In this document: in pieces, positions 34,341 to 42,446 of the stretch | How positions within the stretch are numbered: position 1 is the first letter of the stretch | Layout: each line of letters opens with the position of its first letter | Assembly (NCBI GenBank): GCA_017460085.1 | Contig: JAFUBQ010000005.1 | Span: 1 to 64,000 of the forward strand | Reading direction: 5' to 3' | DNA from: Alphaproteobacteria bacterium | Lineage (GTDB): Bacteria; Pseudomonadota; Alphaproteobacteria; RF32; CAG-239 | Length of the DNA: 64,000 nt | Notes under the pieces: model-generated | The model's input: the letters and a program-made list of their open reading frames with translations, nothing else | What the model was told of the DNA's origin: nothing | The model's database searches: none | Translations under genes and position numbers: made by a program

Positions 34341-36533
34341 TTACGCGGCGGCTTTTTCCGCCGTTTGACTAAGTTCTGCCATAACTTCTTTTTTCAGTGT
34401 TACATTATCGGCCTTACCGGTTGCAAAAACCGGCAATTTTTCATGATACAAAATTACGCGCGGTAAATATAACTCAGACATACCGTTAGCCTTAACGTAA
34501 GCATGCAAAACCGACGAGGTAATTTCTTTGTTGTTGGTCACAAGCACAATTTGTTCGCCTTTGCTTTCATGCGGAATTGCAACCACACCGTAGCTATAGC
34601 CGGCACTTTCATCTGTGTTAGCGGCAGCAATAACCATATCTTGCACTGCATTAAGCGACACCATTTCACCGCCGATTTTAGCAAAGCGCTTAATTCGGTC
34701 CTTAATGGTGAAGAAGCCGATTTCATCAATATCCACCACGTCGCCGGTATGATACCATCCGTCTTGCGGCGGCACTAAAACCCCCGGATTATCCGGCATA
34801 TAGTAGCCAAGCATCACGTTTGGACCTTTAACGCACAATTCACCGCCGGTTTCAATGCCGTCAACCGGTTCAATACGATATTGCATCCCCGGCAATAACT
34901 TACCGATAGATCCGAATTTATTGAAAATTCCATTATTTGCCGTCATCACTGGAGAACATTCGGTTGAACCATAAGCTTCCATCATTCTGATACCGCTATG
35001 CTCCATCCACATGCTGCGAGTATCAGGTTTTGCGGCTTCACCGCCGGAATACATCAAACGCACATTATGAAAATCATAAGGGTGAGCAATTTTGGCATAT
35101 CCGCGCAAAAACGTATCCGTTCCAATCATCAATGTTGCACCCAGTTCATAAACCAACTCGGCAACCACACGATAGTGCAGCGGAGACGGATATAAAAACA
35201 GCTTAGCGCCTTGAAACAGAGGGAACAGCATGCCAACCATTAAGCCGAAACTATGGAACATTGGTAAAGCATTAAACAACAAGTCTTTATATGTTACCGT
35301 CTGAATTGCCGCAAGCTGATTAACATTAGCAATGAGGTTTGCATGGCTGAGCAAAACTGCCTTCGGAGCGCCTTCCGAGCCGGAAGTAAATACAATCACC
35401 GCCTTTTTATCACCGCCGTCTTTATGCGGAACGTGCTTGATTTTATAGCTTAATAACGCGCCCAGCTTGGTGGTTAATGACATTTTTTTAGCAATGTCTT
35501 CAAGATAAACAATGCGGCAGCCGGCATTTTCAATTTCTTCCACCACTGCTTCCAATTTACCTTTAATAATAAAAGCTTTAGAGGTAATCACGGTTTTAAT
35601 TTGTGCGGTGTTGCACATAGAAACCATATTTTTTGCGCCAACCGAAAAGTTAATCATCACCGGCGTGCGTTCATATGCCGATAAGCCGAAAAACGTGCAA
35701 ACCGTAGCAATGGCGTTTGGCAGCAAAACACCCACATTTTCTTGATGCGCGGTAAATTTCTTAAAGCAACGTCCCAACGCAAACGAAGCAACAATAATGT
35801 CTTTATATGATTTTTGTTTGCGGTTAATATCTTCAATAATGCGCGGACGTTTTGAAAAGAATCCTGTACGCGAATATACTTTGGCTGTTTTCATCAGCTG
35901 TGCGAACAATGATATGTTCGGGTTATAATTGAGCTTAAAGCCCATTTCACGCAAAATCATATATACTTCATTACTGATGTGGTCACGTTGTCGGCGCAAT
36001 TCATCTTTAAGCTTAAAGCTGCGTGGCTTACCTATCGTAATAGTCATTTTGGGCAGCGGACGATGCGGCAAGTGACCTTTTGTTTTCGAAAAATAGCCAT
36101 ATTGCGGACCGTTAATCCACACCGGAATTAACGGTGCTTTAGACTTATCTGCCACCAACCCCGGCGCCTCATAAATTTTCATCAAACCACCGTTTTCGGT
36201 AATGCGACCTTCAGCAAAAATAACCACCTGACGTCCTTCATCTATTTTTGCAATCAGCTTTTTAATATCAGTCGGTTCAATTGGATTAAACTTTATTATA
36301 TCGGCTTTACGCATTAAAAAGCGAATCCAGTGTCGGCGATAAAGATGTCCGTTTAAGGCAAACACAGGTCTACCCGGCAAAAAAGCATACAGCAAAATCG
36401 GGTCCAGATAAGACACATGATTTGCTACGTAAACTGCTTTTTGCGGTAATTTTTTAATATCAAAATCAAAACTGCACTTTGCCTTTAAGAGCTTAAGTGC
36501 GGCTTTCAAACAAAATTTCGTAAAATCGCTCAC
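34341..36533 (-). CDS. aas: Acyltransferase/acyl-ACP synthetase fusion (Aas-like)
   Basis: A 730-residue fusion. The N-terminal PlsC-type acyltransferase (about 1-210) has ANHVSYLDP (HX4D motif) and [11 protein letters not shown]. The C-terminal AMP-forming synthetase has [19 protein letters not shown] (P-loop), YGSTECSPV, and [12 protein letters not shown]. In Aas the synthetase activates free fatty acids onto ACP and the acyltransferase uses them to re-acylate lysophospholipid. The GTG at 36533 is preferred as start because AAAGGAA lies 7 nt upstream; a longer frame reaches 36560. The neighbour fadL, transcribed divergently, fits uptake and use of outside fatty acids. Confidence 0.9.
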   Translation of the reverse strand: MSDFTKFCLKAALKLLKAKCSFDFDIKKLPQKAVYVANHVSYLDPILLYAFLPGRPVFALNGHLYRRHWIRFLMRKADIIKFNPIEPTDIKKLIAKIDEGRQVVIFAEGRITENGGLMKIYEAPGLVADKSKAPLIPVWINGPQYGYFSKTKGHLPHRPLPKMTITIGKPRSFKLKDELRRQRDHISNEVYMILREMGFKLNYNPNISLFAQLMKTAKVYSRTGFFSKRPRIIEDINRKQKSYKDIIVASFALGRCFKKFTAHQENVGVLLPNAIATVCTFFGLSAYERTPVMINFSVGAKNMVSMCNTAQIKTVITSKAFIIKGKLEAVVEEIENAGCRIVYLEDIAKKMSLTTKLGALLSYKIKHVPHKDGGDKKAVIVFTSGSEGAPKAVLLSHANLIANVNQLAAIQTVTYKDLLFNALPMFHSFGLMVGMLFPLFQGAKLFLYPSPLHYRVVAELVYELGATLMIGTDTFLRGYAKIAHPYDFHNVRLMYSGGEAAKPDTRSMWMEHSGIRMMEAYGSTECSPVMTANNGIFNKFGSIGKLLPGMQYRIEPVDGIETGGELCVKGPNVMLGYYMPDNPGVLVPPQDGWYHTGDVVDIDEIGFFTIKDRIKRFAKIGGEMVSLNAVQDMVIAAANTDESAGYSYGVVAIPHESKGEQIVLVTNNKEITSSVLHAYVKANGMSELYLPRVILYHEKLPVFATGKADNVTLKKEVMAELSQTAEKAAA

Positions 36534-36784
36534 AAGTCGTTCCTTTCCGTGATTAAACATAATATAGTATTTAACGCAACGTCGCCGATTTGTAAAGCAA
36601 AACGCTCAAGTAATCAACAAGGCTAAAAGTTGTGCCAAAACAAAAGGTTATCTTAATATATACTATTTTATCCCCAACTCATATACAAGTTATTGCCAAA
36701 ACAAATATAATCTATTATACAATCAATCGAATAAATTGTGCTTTTGCTGATTTATTCAGGGACTAACAATAAAAAGGTTTACTT

Positions 36785-38059
36785 ATGAAAAAGGTTTTAA
36801 CACTTACGGTGTTGGGCAGCGTTTTGCTTTCTTCCACCGCTATGGCTGCCGGTTTTCACTTGAGAGAACAATCGGCTGCCGCTCAGGGCAACGCTTATGC
36901 CGGAGCTACCGCCGGTGCGGAAAATAATGCTTATGCATATTACAATGTTGCCGGATTAACACGCATTAAAGGCACTCAGTTTTCAGGTGGTGCTACATAT
37001 ATTGCACCTAAATCAACTGCCAAAAATGTGCGCGCTGCCGACGGCACGCGCGATGCAGATGTGCAAAACGTGGTGCACGCGGCAATTTCGCCATATTTTA
37101 CAATTTCACACCAAATTAATGATAAATGGTTTATTGCTTTGGCCGGAAACAGTCCGTTTGGCATGATTACCAAATATGATGAAGATTGGGCCGGTGCCGA
37201 CCACGGCGTAACTTCGGATATTAAAACGGCAACGTTTACGCCGATGGTGGCATATAAAGCAACCGATAAACTTTCGCTTGGTGCCGGTTTGCAAATTCAA
37301 TATGTGTGGGCGCATTTAACTAACGGCAACCAAAAAGTTACCAGAACCGACAGTGTTTCGTTGAACGGGGATGCTTTAGATTTAGGTTATCAGCTCGGTT
37401 TAATGTATGAATTCACACCGTCAACCCGCATCGGTGTCGGCTATCGCAGTGAAATTAAGCATAAAATTAAAGGCGATATGAAATCTTCGGGCAGTGCGTT
37501 GCCGGGAGAATACGGAAAAATGGCAGACGGATTGCTTAATCAAGACATCAGCGCCAAACTTAATACGCCGGCTATGTTGTCTTTAGGCATTTATCACGAT
37601 GTTAACGAGCGCTGGGCTTTAATGGCCGAATATCAACGTGTTTTTTGGAGTTCTTTCCGCGAGTTGACATTTGTCAGCCGCGAAGGCAATAACAAACCGC
37701 GGTCACGCTATATTTCGCAAGTTCATGAACATTGGCGCGATACCAATTTTTATGCCATCGGCACCAGCTATATGCTTGATGAACAATGGAAATTGCGTTT
37801 AGGTTTGGCTTATGACCAAAGTGCTGTGCGCTTGCAACATCGCACACCGCGTATTCCGGATTCTGACCGCATTTGGTATTCTGTCGGTCTAGGCTATCAA
37901 TATAGCGAAAAATTAAGCTTTGATGCCGGATTTACATATATTCAAGCGCATGATGCAAAGCTTGATACACGTTTAACGAAAAATGACGGCAACGATGTTA
38001 CCGCCGACTATTCAAACTCGATTAAAGTATTTTCATTCGGGTTAACATATAATTTTTAA
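36785..38059 (+). CDS. fadL: FadL/OmpP1/TodX family outer-membrane fatty-acid transporter
   Basis: A 424-residue beta-barrel. Signal peptide MKKVLTLTVLGSVLLSSTAMA is followed by AGFHLREQSAAAQGNAYAGA and ENNAYAYYNVAGLTRIKG, the FadL N-terminal hatch pattern. Alternating beta strands follow, and the protein ends with F (FGLTYNF) as outer-membrane barrels do. It admits long-chain fatty acids or other hydrophobic substrates. It is divergent from the Aas-like gene, which could activate what it imports. AAAAAGG upstream serves as ribosome site, and a terminator follows. Confidence 0.92.
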   Translation: MKKVLTLTVLGSVLLSSTAMAAGFHLREQSAAAQGNAYAGATAGAENNAYAYYNVAGLTRIKGTQFSGGATYIAPKSTAKNVRAADGTRDADVQNVVHAAISPYFTISHQINDKWFIALAGNSPFGMITKYDEDWAGADHGVTSDIKTATFTPMVAYKATDKLSLGAGLQIQYVWAHLTNGNQKVTRTDSVSLNGDALDLGYQLGLMYEFTPSTRIGVGYRSEIKHKIKGDMKSSGSALPGEYGKMADGLLNQDISAKLNTPAMLSLGIYHDVNERWALMAEYQRVFWSSFRELTFVSREGNNKPRSRYISQVHEHWRDTNFYAIGTSYMLDEQWKLRLGLAYDQSAVRLQHRTPRIPDSDRIWYSVGLGYQYSEKLSFDAGFTYIQAHDAKLDTRLTKNDGNDVTADYSNSIKVFSFGLTYNF

Positions 38060-38083
38060 TTATTGTCTAATATCCTTAGTTTA

Positions 38084-38115
38084 TGACGCAGCTGAATGTT
38101 TCAGCTGCGTTTTTC
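38084..38115 (+). terminator. Terminator of fadL
   Basis: A perfect 10-bp stem (38086-38095 with 38101-38110) is followed by TTTTTCTTT. The hydF stop codon, on the opposite strand, lies inside the stem. Confidence 0.85.
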
Positions 38116-39321
38116 TTTAGCATCCAAATATGTTGATAAAACCTTCGGAAACGGACTTAGCGCACGCTCTAACACACCTTTAAGCTCAGAAATGCAAACA
38201 CCGTAATTGGTTATGGCAACGCCGGCTTTTTCGCATTGTTGCAAACGAAAAAGCATTTGCCGGCGATTGATGGTGCAACCTCCGCACTGCACAACCAGTT
38301 TGTAGGCGGATAAATCGGCGGCAAAATTACATCCGCTGATAACGTCAAATTGTAAATTTTTGCCGGTTTTTTGAGTTATTAAACGCGGAATTTTTACCCG
38401 ACCGATATCATCATCTGCCGCATGATGCGTGCAAGATTCAGCAATTAATACTTTATCACCGTCCTGTAAATGCCACAATTTTGTGGCTCCTTGCACCATT
38501 TTATGCAAATCGCTTTTATAGCGAGCCATTAAAATAGAGAACGTAGTGCAAGGAATATTTTCCGGCGTTTCCGCCACCATTTTATCGACCACTTGCGAAT
38601 CGCAAACCACCAGTGCCGGAGGGGTTTTGAAATTCTGCAAAGCCGCAGCATATTCATCTTCCTTCATCACCATAATATTTTGCCAATGGTCCAAACAATC
38701 TCTAATAGCCATTACCTGCGGCAAAATCAATCGTCCCTTCGGTGCTTCATAATCCAGCGGAACAATCATTATAACGGTTTGATGCGGTTCAAGCAAATCA
38801 CTCAAAAGCGGCTGAGTATTCAAAAAATCTTCCGGACATAGAGCCAATATGCGTGCTTTAAGCTCTTGCATGAATACCTCGCGCGCACTGTCATTTGTTG
38901 CCGTAACGCAAATACCGTCAGTGGCCTTAACCGCATATTTATCGGTTTGATTATATATTTTAATGTAAGGAATTTTGCGCTGTTCCAATTCTGCCATAAT
39001 TTTGCAGTCAGATTCGGTAATTTCATCACCTTTGCAAACAAGCAAAGCCATGTCGGCACGCTCTAAAACCCGCATTGTGGCCTGCACACGCTCGGCGGAC
39101 AAAGCAGATACATCATCAAAACCGGCGGTATCAAGCCACAAAACCGGCCCCAACGGCGGCAACTCTTGCGCTTTTTCAACCACATCGGTTGTGGTGCCGG
39201 AAATTGGCGATACAATAGATATTTTTTGCTCGATTATTAAATTAATCAAACTGGATTTACCTACATTTGTTCGCCCTAATATGGCAATTTGCAAACGTAA
39301 AGATTTTGGAGTATTTAGCAT
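38101..39321 (-). CDS. hydF: [FeFe]-hydrogenase maturation GTPase HydF
   Basis: A 406-residue protein: N-terminal GTPase (GRTNVGKSSLINLII, GTTTDVVEK, LDTAGFDDVS) followed by dimerisation and cluster domains. The [4Fe-4S] ligands are visible as ESCTHH and VQCGGCTINRRQM (CxxC), which are specific to HydF and absent in TrmE/Era GTPases. It is the scaffold that receives the diiron subcluster from HydE/HydG and loads it on the [FeFe]-hydrogenase. HydE, HydG and hydrogenase are not in this window. It abuts tatD (one-base overlap). Confidence 0.92.
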   Translation of the reverse strand: MLNTPKSLRLQIAILGRTNVGKSSLINLIIEQKISIVSPISGTTTDVVEKAQELPPLGPVLWLDTAGFDDVSALSAERVQATMRVLERADMALLVCKGDEITESDCKIMAELEQRKIPYIKIYNQTDKYAVKATDGICVTATNDSAREVFMQELKARILALCPEDFLNTQPLLSDLLEPHQTVIMIVPLDYEAPKGRLILPQVMAIRDCLDHWQNIMVMKEDEYAAALQNFKTPPALVVCDSQVVDKMVAETPENIPCTTFSILMARYKSDLHKMVQGATKLWHLQDGDKVLIAESCTHHAADDDIGRVKIPRLITQKTGKNLQFDVISGCNFAADLSAYKLVVQCGGCTINRRQMLFRLQQCEKAGVAITNYGVCISELKGVLERALSPFPKVLSTYLDAKEKRS

Positions 39322-40064
39322 TATGATTCTCCGTAAAAATTTTGCCAGTTTTGCGTAAGCTGCATCATTAGTTCATCGGCAGAAATTTGTTTTAGTGCGG
39401 CAATTTGTTCAGCTAAAAGCGGCAAATTCTGAGGTAAAGTTTCTTCATTAGGCGTTCCTGATTGATATGGTCCGTCGGTTTCCAATAAAATTTGTGAAAA
39501 ATCCAAACTTTGAATAATTTGCGCCGCATTTTTTTTACGCAAAACAGAAAAATTAAGCCCAATAAAAAAACCGTGGCTCTGAATTTTTTTCCCCCATTCT
39601 GCCGAACCGGTGAAAGAATGAAAAATTGTGCGCTTCGGCAGCAGCGGAAATAATTTTGCTAAAATTTCATCAGCCTTAACAGAATGAATAATCAGCGGCC
39701 GCCGAAATTCACGGGCAAGCACTGTTTGCGGCTCTAAAATTTTGAGTTGTGAGGCAACATCTTTGTTTTTAAGTCGGTCAATACCACATTCGCCAACCCA
39801 TGCGCGCGGATTTTTCTCAAGCATTTTTTTTAGTTTTACCAACCAATTGTCAGGCGCATCGGCAATGTGCCACGGATGCACCCCATATGCCGGAATGAGG
39901 AACGGATATTGCGCGGCTAATTGCGCCACTTTGTTCCAATCTTGCGGATGAGCCGAAGCATTAACCAAAATCTGCACCTTGTTTTTTTTAGCAGCCGTTA
40001 CAATATTGTTAACATCTTGCGTTGTATAATCTTGCAAATGGATGTGCGAATCGACGTAAAACAT
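39321..40064 (-). CDS. TatD-family metal-dependent hydrolase/DNase
   Basis: A 247-residue TIM-barrel enzyme. YVDSHIHLQDY (HxH), VGECGIDRLKNK, PLIIHSVKADE, FHSFTGSAEWG and LLETDGPYQ are the metal-binding blocks of TatD. The start at 40064 is likely because family members begin with the metal-site strand. TatD enzymes are 3'-5' exonucleases or Ni/Mg-dependent hydrolases. It is coupled to hydF and divergent from alr. Confidence 0.88.
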   Translation of the reverse strand: MFYVDSHIHLQDYTTQDVNNIVTAAKKNKVQILVNASAHPQDWNKVAQLAAQYPFLIPAYGVHPWHIADAPDNWLVKLKKMLEKNPRAWVGECGIDRLKNKDVASQLKILEPQTVLAREFRRPLIIHSVKADEILAKLFPLLPKRTIFHSFTGSAEWGKKIQSHGFFIGLNFSVLRKKNAAQIIQSLDFSQILLETDGPYQSGTPNEETLPQNLPLLAEQIAALKQISADELMMQLTQNWQNFYGES

Positions 40065-40101
40065 TTTTAATTTTCCCTCATATAAGGAGATAATATACAC
40101 T

Positions 40102-41217
40102 ATGAGCATTTTTACAAGAATAAATTTACATTTAAATACGCAGCCGCAATTGGAAATTAATTTAAATAAGTTGCTGGAAAATTATCAGCGCTTATCTAAA
40201 ATTATTGCACCGGCACAGCCGTCGGCGGTGGTTAAAGATGATGCATACGGGCTTGATGCCGCAGTTGTGGCAAAAACATTGTATGAGGGTGCAAATTGCC
40301 GCCATTTTTGGGTGGCGCATGCCATTGAGGGAGCTAAAATTTTTTCTCATGTGCCGAATGCCGATATTTTTGTATTGCAGGGCGTGGGCGAAGACAGTTT
40401 GTCTTTTTTTGAACAATATAAATTAATACCGGTAATCAGTTCGCCCGAAATGCTTATGTTTTGGAAAAAACACGCCATAAAGGGAATTAAGCCGGTTATT
40501 CATATTGACTCCGGACTAAATCGTTTGGGTTTTCGGGAAGCTGATTTAGCAAAACTCAGCCCAAAAGATTTGAATATGTTTTCTTATGTTATCAGCCACT
40601 TAGCCTGCGCCGATGAAAAAGACCATTTTATGAATCAGTATCAACTGGAAAAATTCAAACATTTGCGGCAAAAATATTTTCCGCAAATACCGGCTTCGCT
40701 GTCTGCTTCAGACGGAGCATTTTTAGGCGAAGATTTTTGCTGCGATATGGTGCGTTTAGGTGCAGCGGTTTATGGTATTAATACTGCGCCATATCGACCG
40801 AATCAAATGGAAAATATTATCACGCTTAAGGCACCGGTGCTGCAGGTTGCTGATTTACCAAAGGGGCAGTTTGTTGGCTATTCGGCCACCTATCGTGCCG
40901 CCACAAAGCGCAAAATTGCCATTATATCAATTGGTTACGGCGATGGTATGCCGCGCTCGCTTTCCAATGTCGGTAAAATCTTTTTCCGCCGTGGTGACAA
41001 ATGGGCAGAAGCTCGCATTATTGGCCGCGTTTCTATGGATAATATCATTTGCGATGTAACCGATATTGCTGATATTTCGGTGGGCGATTGGGGATATTGC
41101 ATATTTGATGACTATACGCTTGACGATGTGGCGCGCGATGCCGGAACAATCAGCTATGAGTTATTATCACGTTTGGGAAAAAATACGCGCTTTGAACGAA
41201 AATATATTTTAAAGTAG
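40102..41217 (+). CDS. alr: Alanine racemase
   Basis: A 371-residue PLP enzyme that makes D-alanine for peptidoglycan. The PLP lysine is in SAVVKDDAYGLDA (usual VVKADAYGHG). HIDSGLNRLGF and ISIGYGDGMPRSLSN (catalytic Tyr region), then GRVSMDNIICDVTDI, follow. Length is normal. AAGGAG precedes the ATG. No other cell-wall genes lie nearby. Confidence 0.93.
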   Translation: MSIFTRINLHLNTQPQLEINLNKLLENYQRLSKIIAPAQPSAVVKDDAYGLDAAVVAKTLYEGANCRHFWVAHAIEGAKIFSHVPNADIFVLQGVGEDSLSFFEQYKLIPVISSPEMLMFWKKHAIKGIKPVIHIDSGLNRLGFREADLAKLSPKDLNMFSYVISHLACADEKDHFMNQYQLEKFKHLRQKYFPQIPASLSASDGAFLGEDFCCDMVRLGAAVYGINTAPYRPNQMENIITLKAPVLQVADLPKGQFVGYSATYRAATKRKIAIISIGYGDGMPRSLSNVGKIFFRRGDKWAEARIIGRVSMDNIICDVTDIADISVGDWGYCIFDDYTLDDVARDAGTISYELLSRLGKNTRFERKYILK

Positions 41218-41242
41218 CTCATTTATCAGCGGAAAGCGATTG

Positions 41243-41686
41243 CTAATTTGCGGCAGCTAAAGCGGCGAGGGCATCAAAAATATGTTCGGCGGCAGTTCGG
41301 TTGCTGATTTTGAAAAAATTTTTTACTAACGTTACCGCTTTTGTAGAATCCATAGGATTAACTAAATTTGAAATAAATTCTTCGCTTTCCGGTGTTTTTC
41401 GGCGCGGGCTGAGAGCGGCGGTTTGCTCGCTCATATCCTCAAAGAAAAAATCCGTTGATGTTTGTAAAACTTGGGCAATATCCCACAAACGGCTGGCGCT
41501 GATGCGGTTTAGACCTTTTTCATATTTTTGAATCTGCTGAAAGGTTAAGCCCAAGAGTTTTGCCAACTGTTCTTGCGTTAGGTTCATAACTTGCCGGCGC
41601 AGGCGCAAGCGCAAACCAACGTGTATATCTATCGGGTTAGGGGTACCGTTTGTTAAGCGGCCGCGGGAATTTTTTGCTTTAGACAT
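41243..41686 (-). CDS. XRE-family transcriptional regulator
   Basis: A 147-residue alphaproteobacterial-type regulator with NPIDIHVGLRLRLRR then the helix-turn-helix MNLTQEQLAKLLGLTFQQIQKYEKGLNRI, and SASRLWDIAQVL. The C-terminal tail (STKAVTLVKNFFKISNRTAAEHIFDALAALAA) is helical and probably mediates oligomerisation. A truncated, broken copy of this tail lies at 15978-16146. The gene has a good ribosome site (AAAGGAAGG) and is preceded by a long structured leader RNA with its own promoter and terminator. Confidence 0.9.
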   Translation of the reverse strand: MSKAKNSRGRLTNGTPNPIDIHVGLRLRLRRQVMNLTQEQLAKLLGLTFQQIQKYEKGLNRISASRLWDIAQVLQTSTDFFFEDMSEQTAALSPRRKTPESEEFISNLVNPMDSTKAVTLVKNFFKISNRTAAEHIFDALAALAAAN

Positions 41687-41710
41687 TTCAACCTTCCTTT
41701 GCTTTATGTT

Positions 41711-41743
41711 ATTAAAAAAAGCCGCTTAAAAAGCGACCGGAAG
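41711..41743 (-). terminator. Terminator at the end of the XRE leader
   Basis: On the minus strand a short stem (AGCGAC side 41731-41735 with 41723-41727) is followed by a run of seven U (complement of 41714-41720). The segment 41735-41743 just before it can instead pair with 41804-41812, giving an alternative structure. Confidence 0.65.
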
Positions 41744-41905
41744 TCCAAAACTATCCCAAAGCATAGTGCGACATATTGACCACAAAATGGCTTATTTTGC
41801 CACCTTCCGGTCTTTCCGACCGTGAAGTTGCAAAATTTTACACCTTTTGCGATGGTGCTTTGGGTAGGAACTTTGGAATTCCCTCGCAAGTTTTTTTCTT
41901 GCGAT
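41711..41905 (-). ncRNA. Structured, riboswitch-like leader RNA of the XRE gene
   Basis: From the promoter at 41912-41940 a leader of about 195 nt runs to the terminator. Visible pairings: hairpin TCGCAAG/CTTGCGA (41884-41904); GGAA/TTCC hairpin (41867-41882); a 9-bp closing stem CCCAAAGCA/TGCTTTGGG (41755-41763 with 41856-41864) enclosing three hairpins, CACC/GGTG (41841-41857 region), GGTC/GACC with loop GGAAA (41808-41823) and a perfect CAAAAT/ATTTTG (41782-41798). The 9-nt strand 41804-41812 is also complementary to 41735-41743 beside the terminator, so two folds compete. No ORF is present. No known riboswitch class recognised. Confidence 0.65.
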
Positions 41906-41911
41906 GGTTGC

Positions 41912-41940
41912 AATGTAAGCCAGATACAATTTGATGTCAA
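41912..41940 (-). promoter_or_regulatory. Promoter of the XRE leader
   Basis: Perfect TTGACA (41935-41940), 17-nt spacer and TACATT (41912-41917) on the minus strand; the start would be near 41905, just before the first hairpin. Confidence 0.75.
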
Positions 41941-41990
41941 GATAAATTTATAATACGCTTATAAATATACTGATTTAGCTGATTAAAAGA

Positions 41991-42353
41991 CTAGGCACGA
42001 CCATACACGTCTTCATAACGCACAATATCGTTTTCATCTAAATTTTCACCAATCTGAACCTCAATAAAAGTTAGCGTTTCAGTGCCTTTATTTCGAATGC
42101 GATGCTTTGTTTCCAGCGGAATATAAACTGACTCACCGGCCTTTTTTTCCATTTCTAAATTTCCCAGCGTAACAGTTGCCGTGCCACGCACAATAATCCA
42201 ATGTTCCGCCCGAAAATGATGTAATTGTAACGATAAAATTCCACCGGAATTAACATTGATTTGCTTAACGCAAAATCCGTTGCCGCAATCAATAACCTCC
42301 CAACTTCCCCACGGACGTGTATCTTTTTGTCCGCGTGCATAATTATTTGCCAT
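41991..42353 (-). CDS. Cupin protein (mannose-6-phosphate isomerase type II domain)
   Basis: A 120-residue cupin. RPWGSWEVIDCGNGFCVKQI, LSLQLHHFRAEHWIIVRGTATV and KHRIRNKGTETLTFIEVQIGENLDENDIVRYEDVYGR match the C-terminal isomerase domain of AlgA/ManC-type proteins. The metal ligands of the cupin motif (HHxxxxEHW) are present. Free-standing versions act as phosphomannose isomerase, making mannose-6-P for GDP-mannose or using mannose. The nucleotidyltransferase part is absent. AAGGAG precedes the ATG. Confidence 0.88.
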   Translation of the reverse strand: MANNYARGQKDTRPWGSWEVIDCGNGFCVKQINVNSGGILSLQLHHFRAEHWIIVRGTATVTLGNLEMEKKAGESVYIPLETKHRIRNKGTETLTFIEVQIGENLDENDIVRYEDVYGRA

Positions 42354-42446
42354 TTATTTTCTCCTTTTTTTTATTTACATAAATTAAAAAGTAATATAAA
42401 CCATATATATAAGGTTGCAACACAATTTTTTAGATAAGGTAGAAAA

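Noticed and set aside
38101..39321. Assignment as GTPase Era/EngA/MnmE
   Set aside because: The cysteine motif CGGCTINRRQM and the C-terminal layout are specific to HydF.
41711..41905. Identification of the XRE leader as SRP RNA because of a CCGGAAGG stretch
   Set aside because: SRP RNA needs the GGAAGGAAGCAGCC-type loop with AGCAG opposite; that is not present, and the rest of the fold differs.
41711..41905. Identification of the XRE leader as RNase P RNA or tmRNA
   Set aside because: No GGAAAGUCCGG or ACAGAAACAGGCUUAU-type blocks of RNase P RNA, and no tRNA-like T-loop or tag reading frame for tmRNA.
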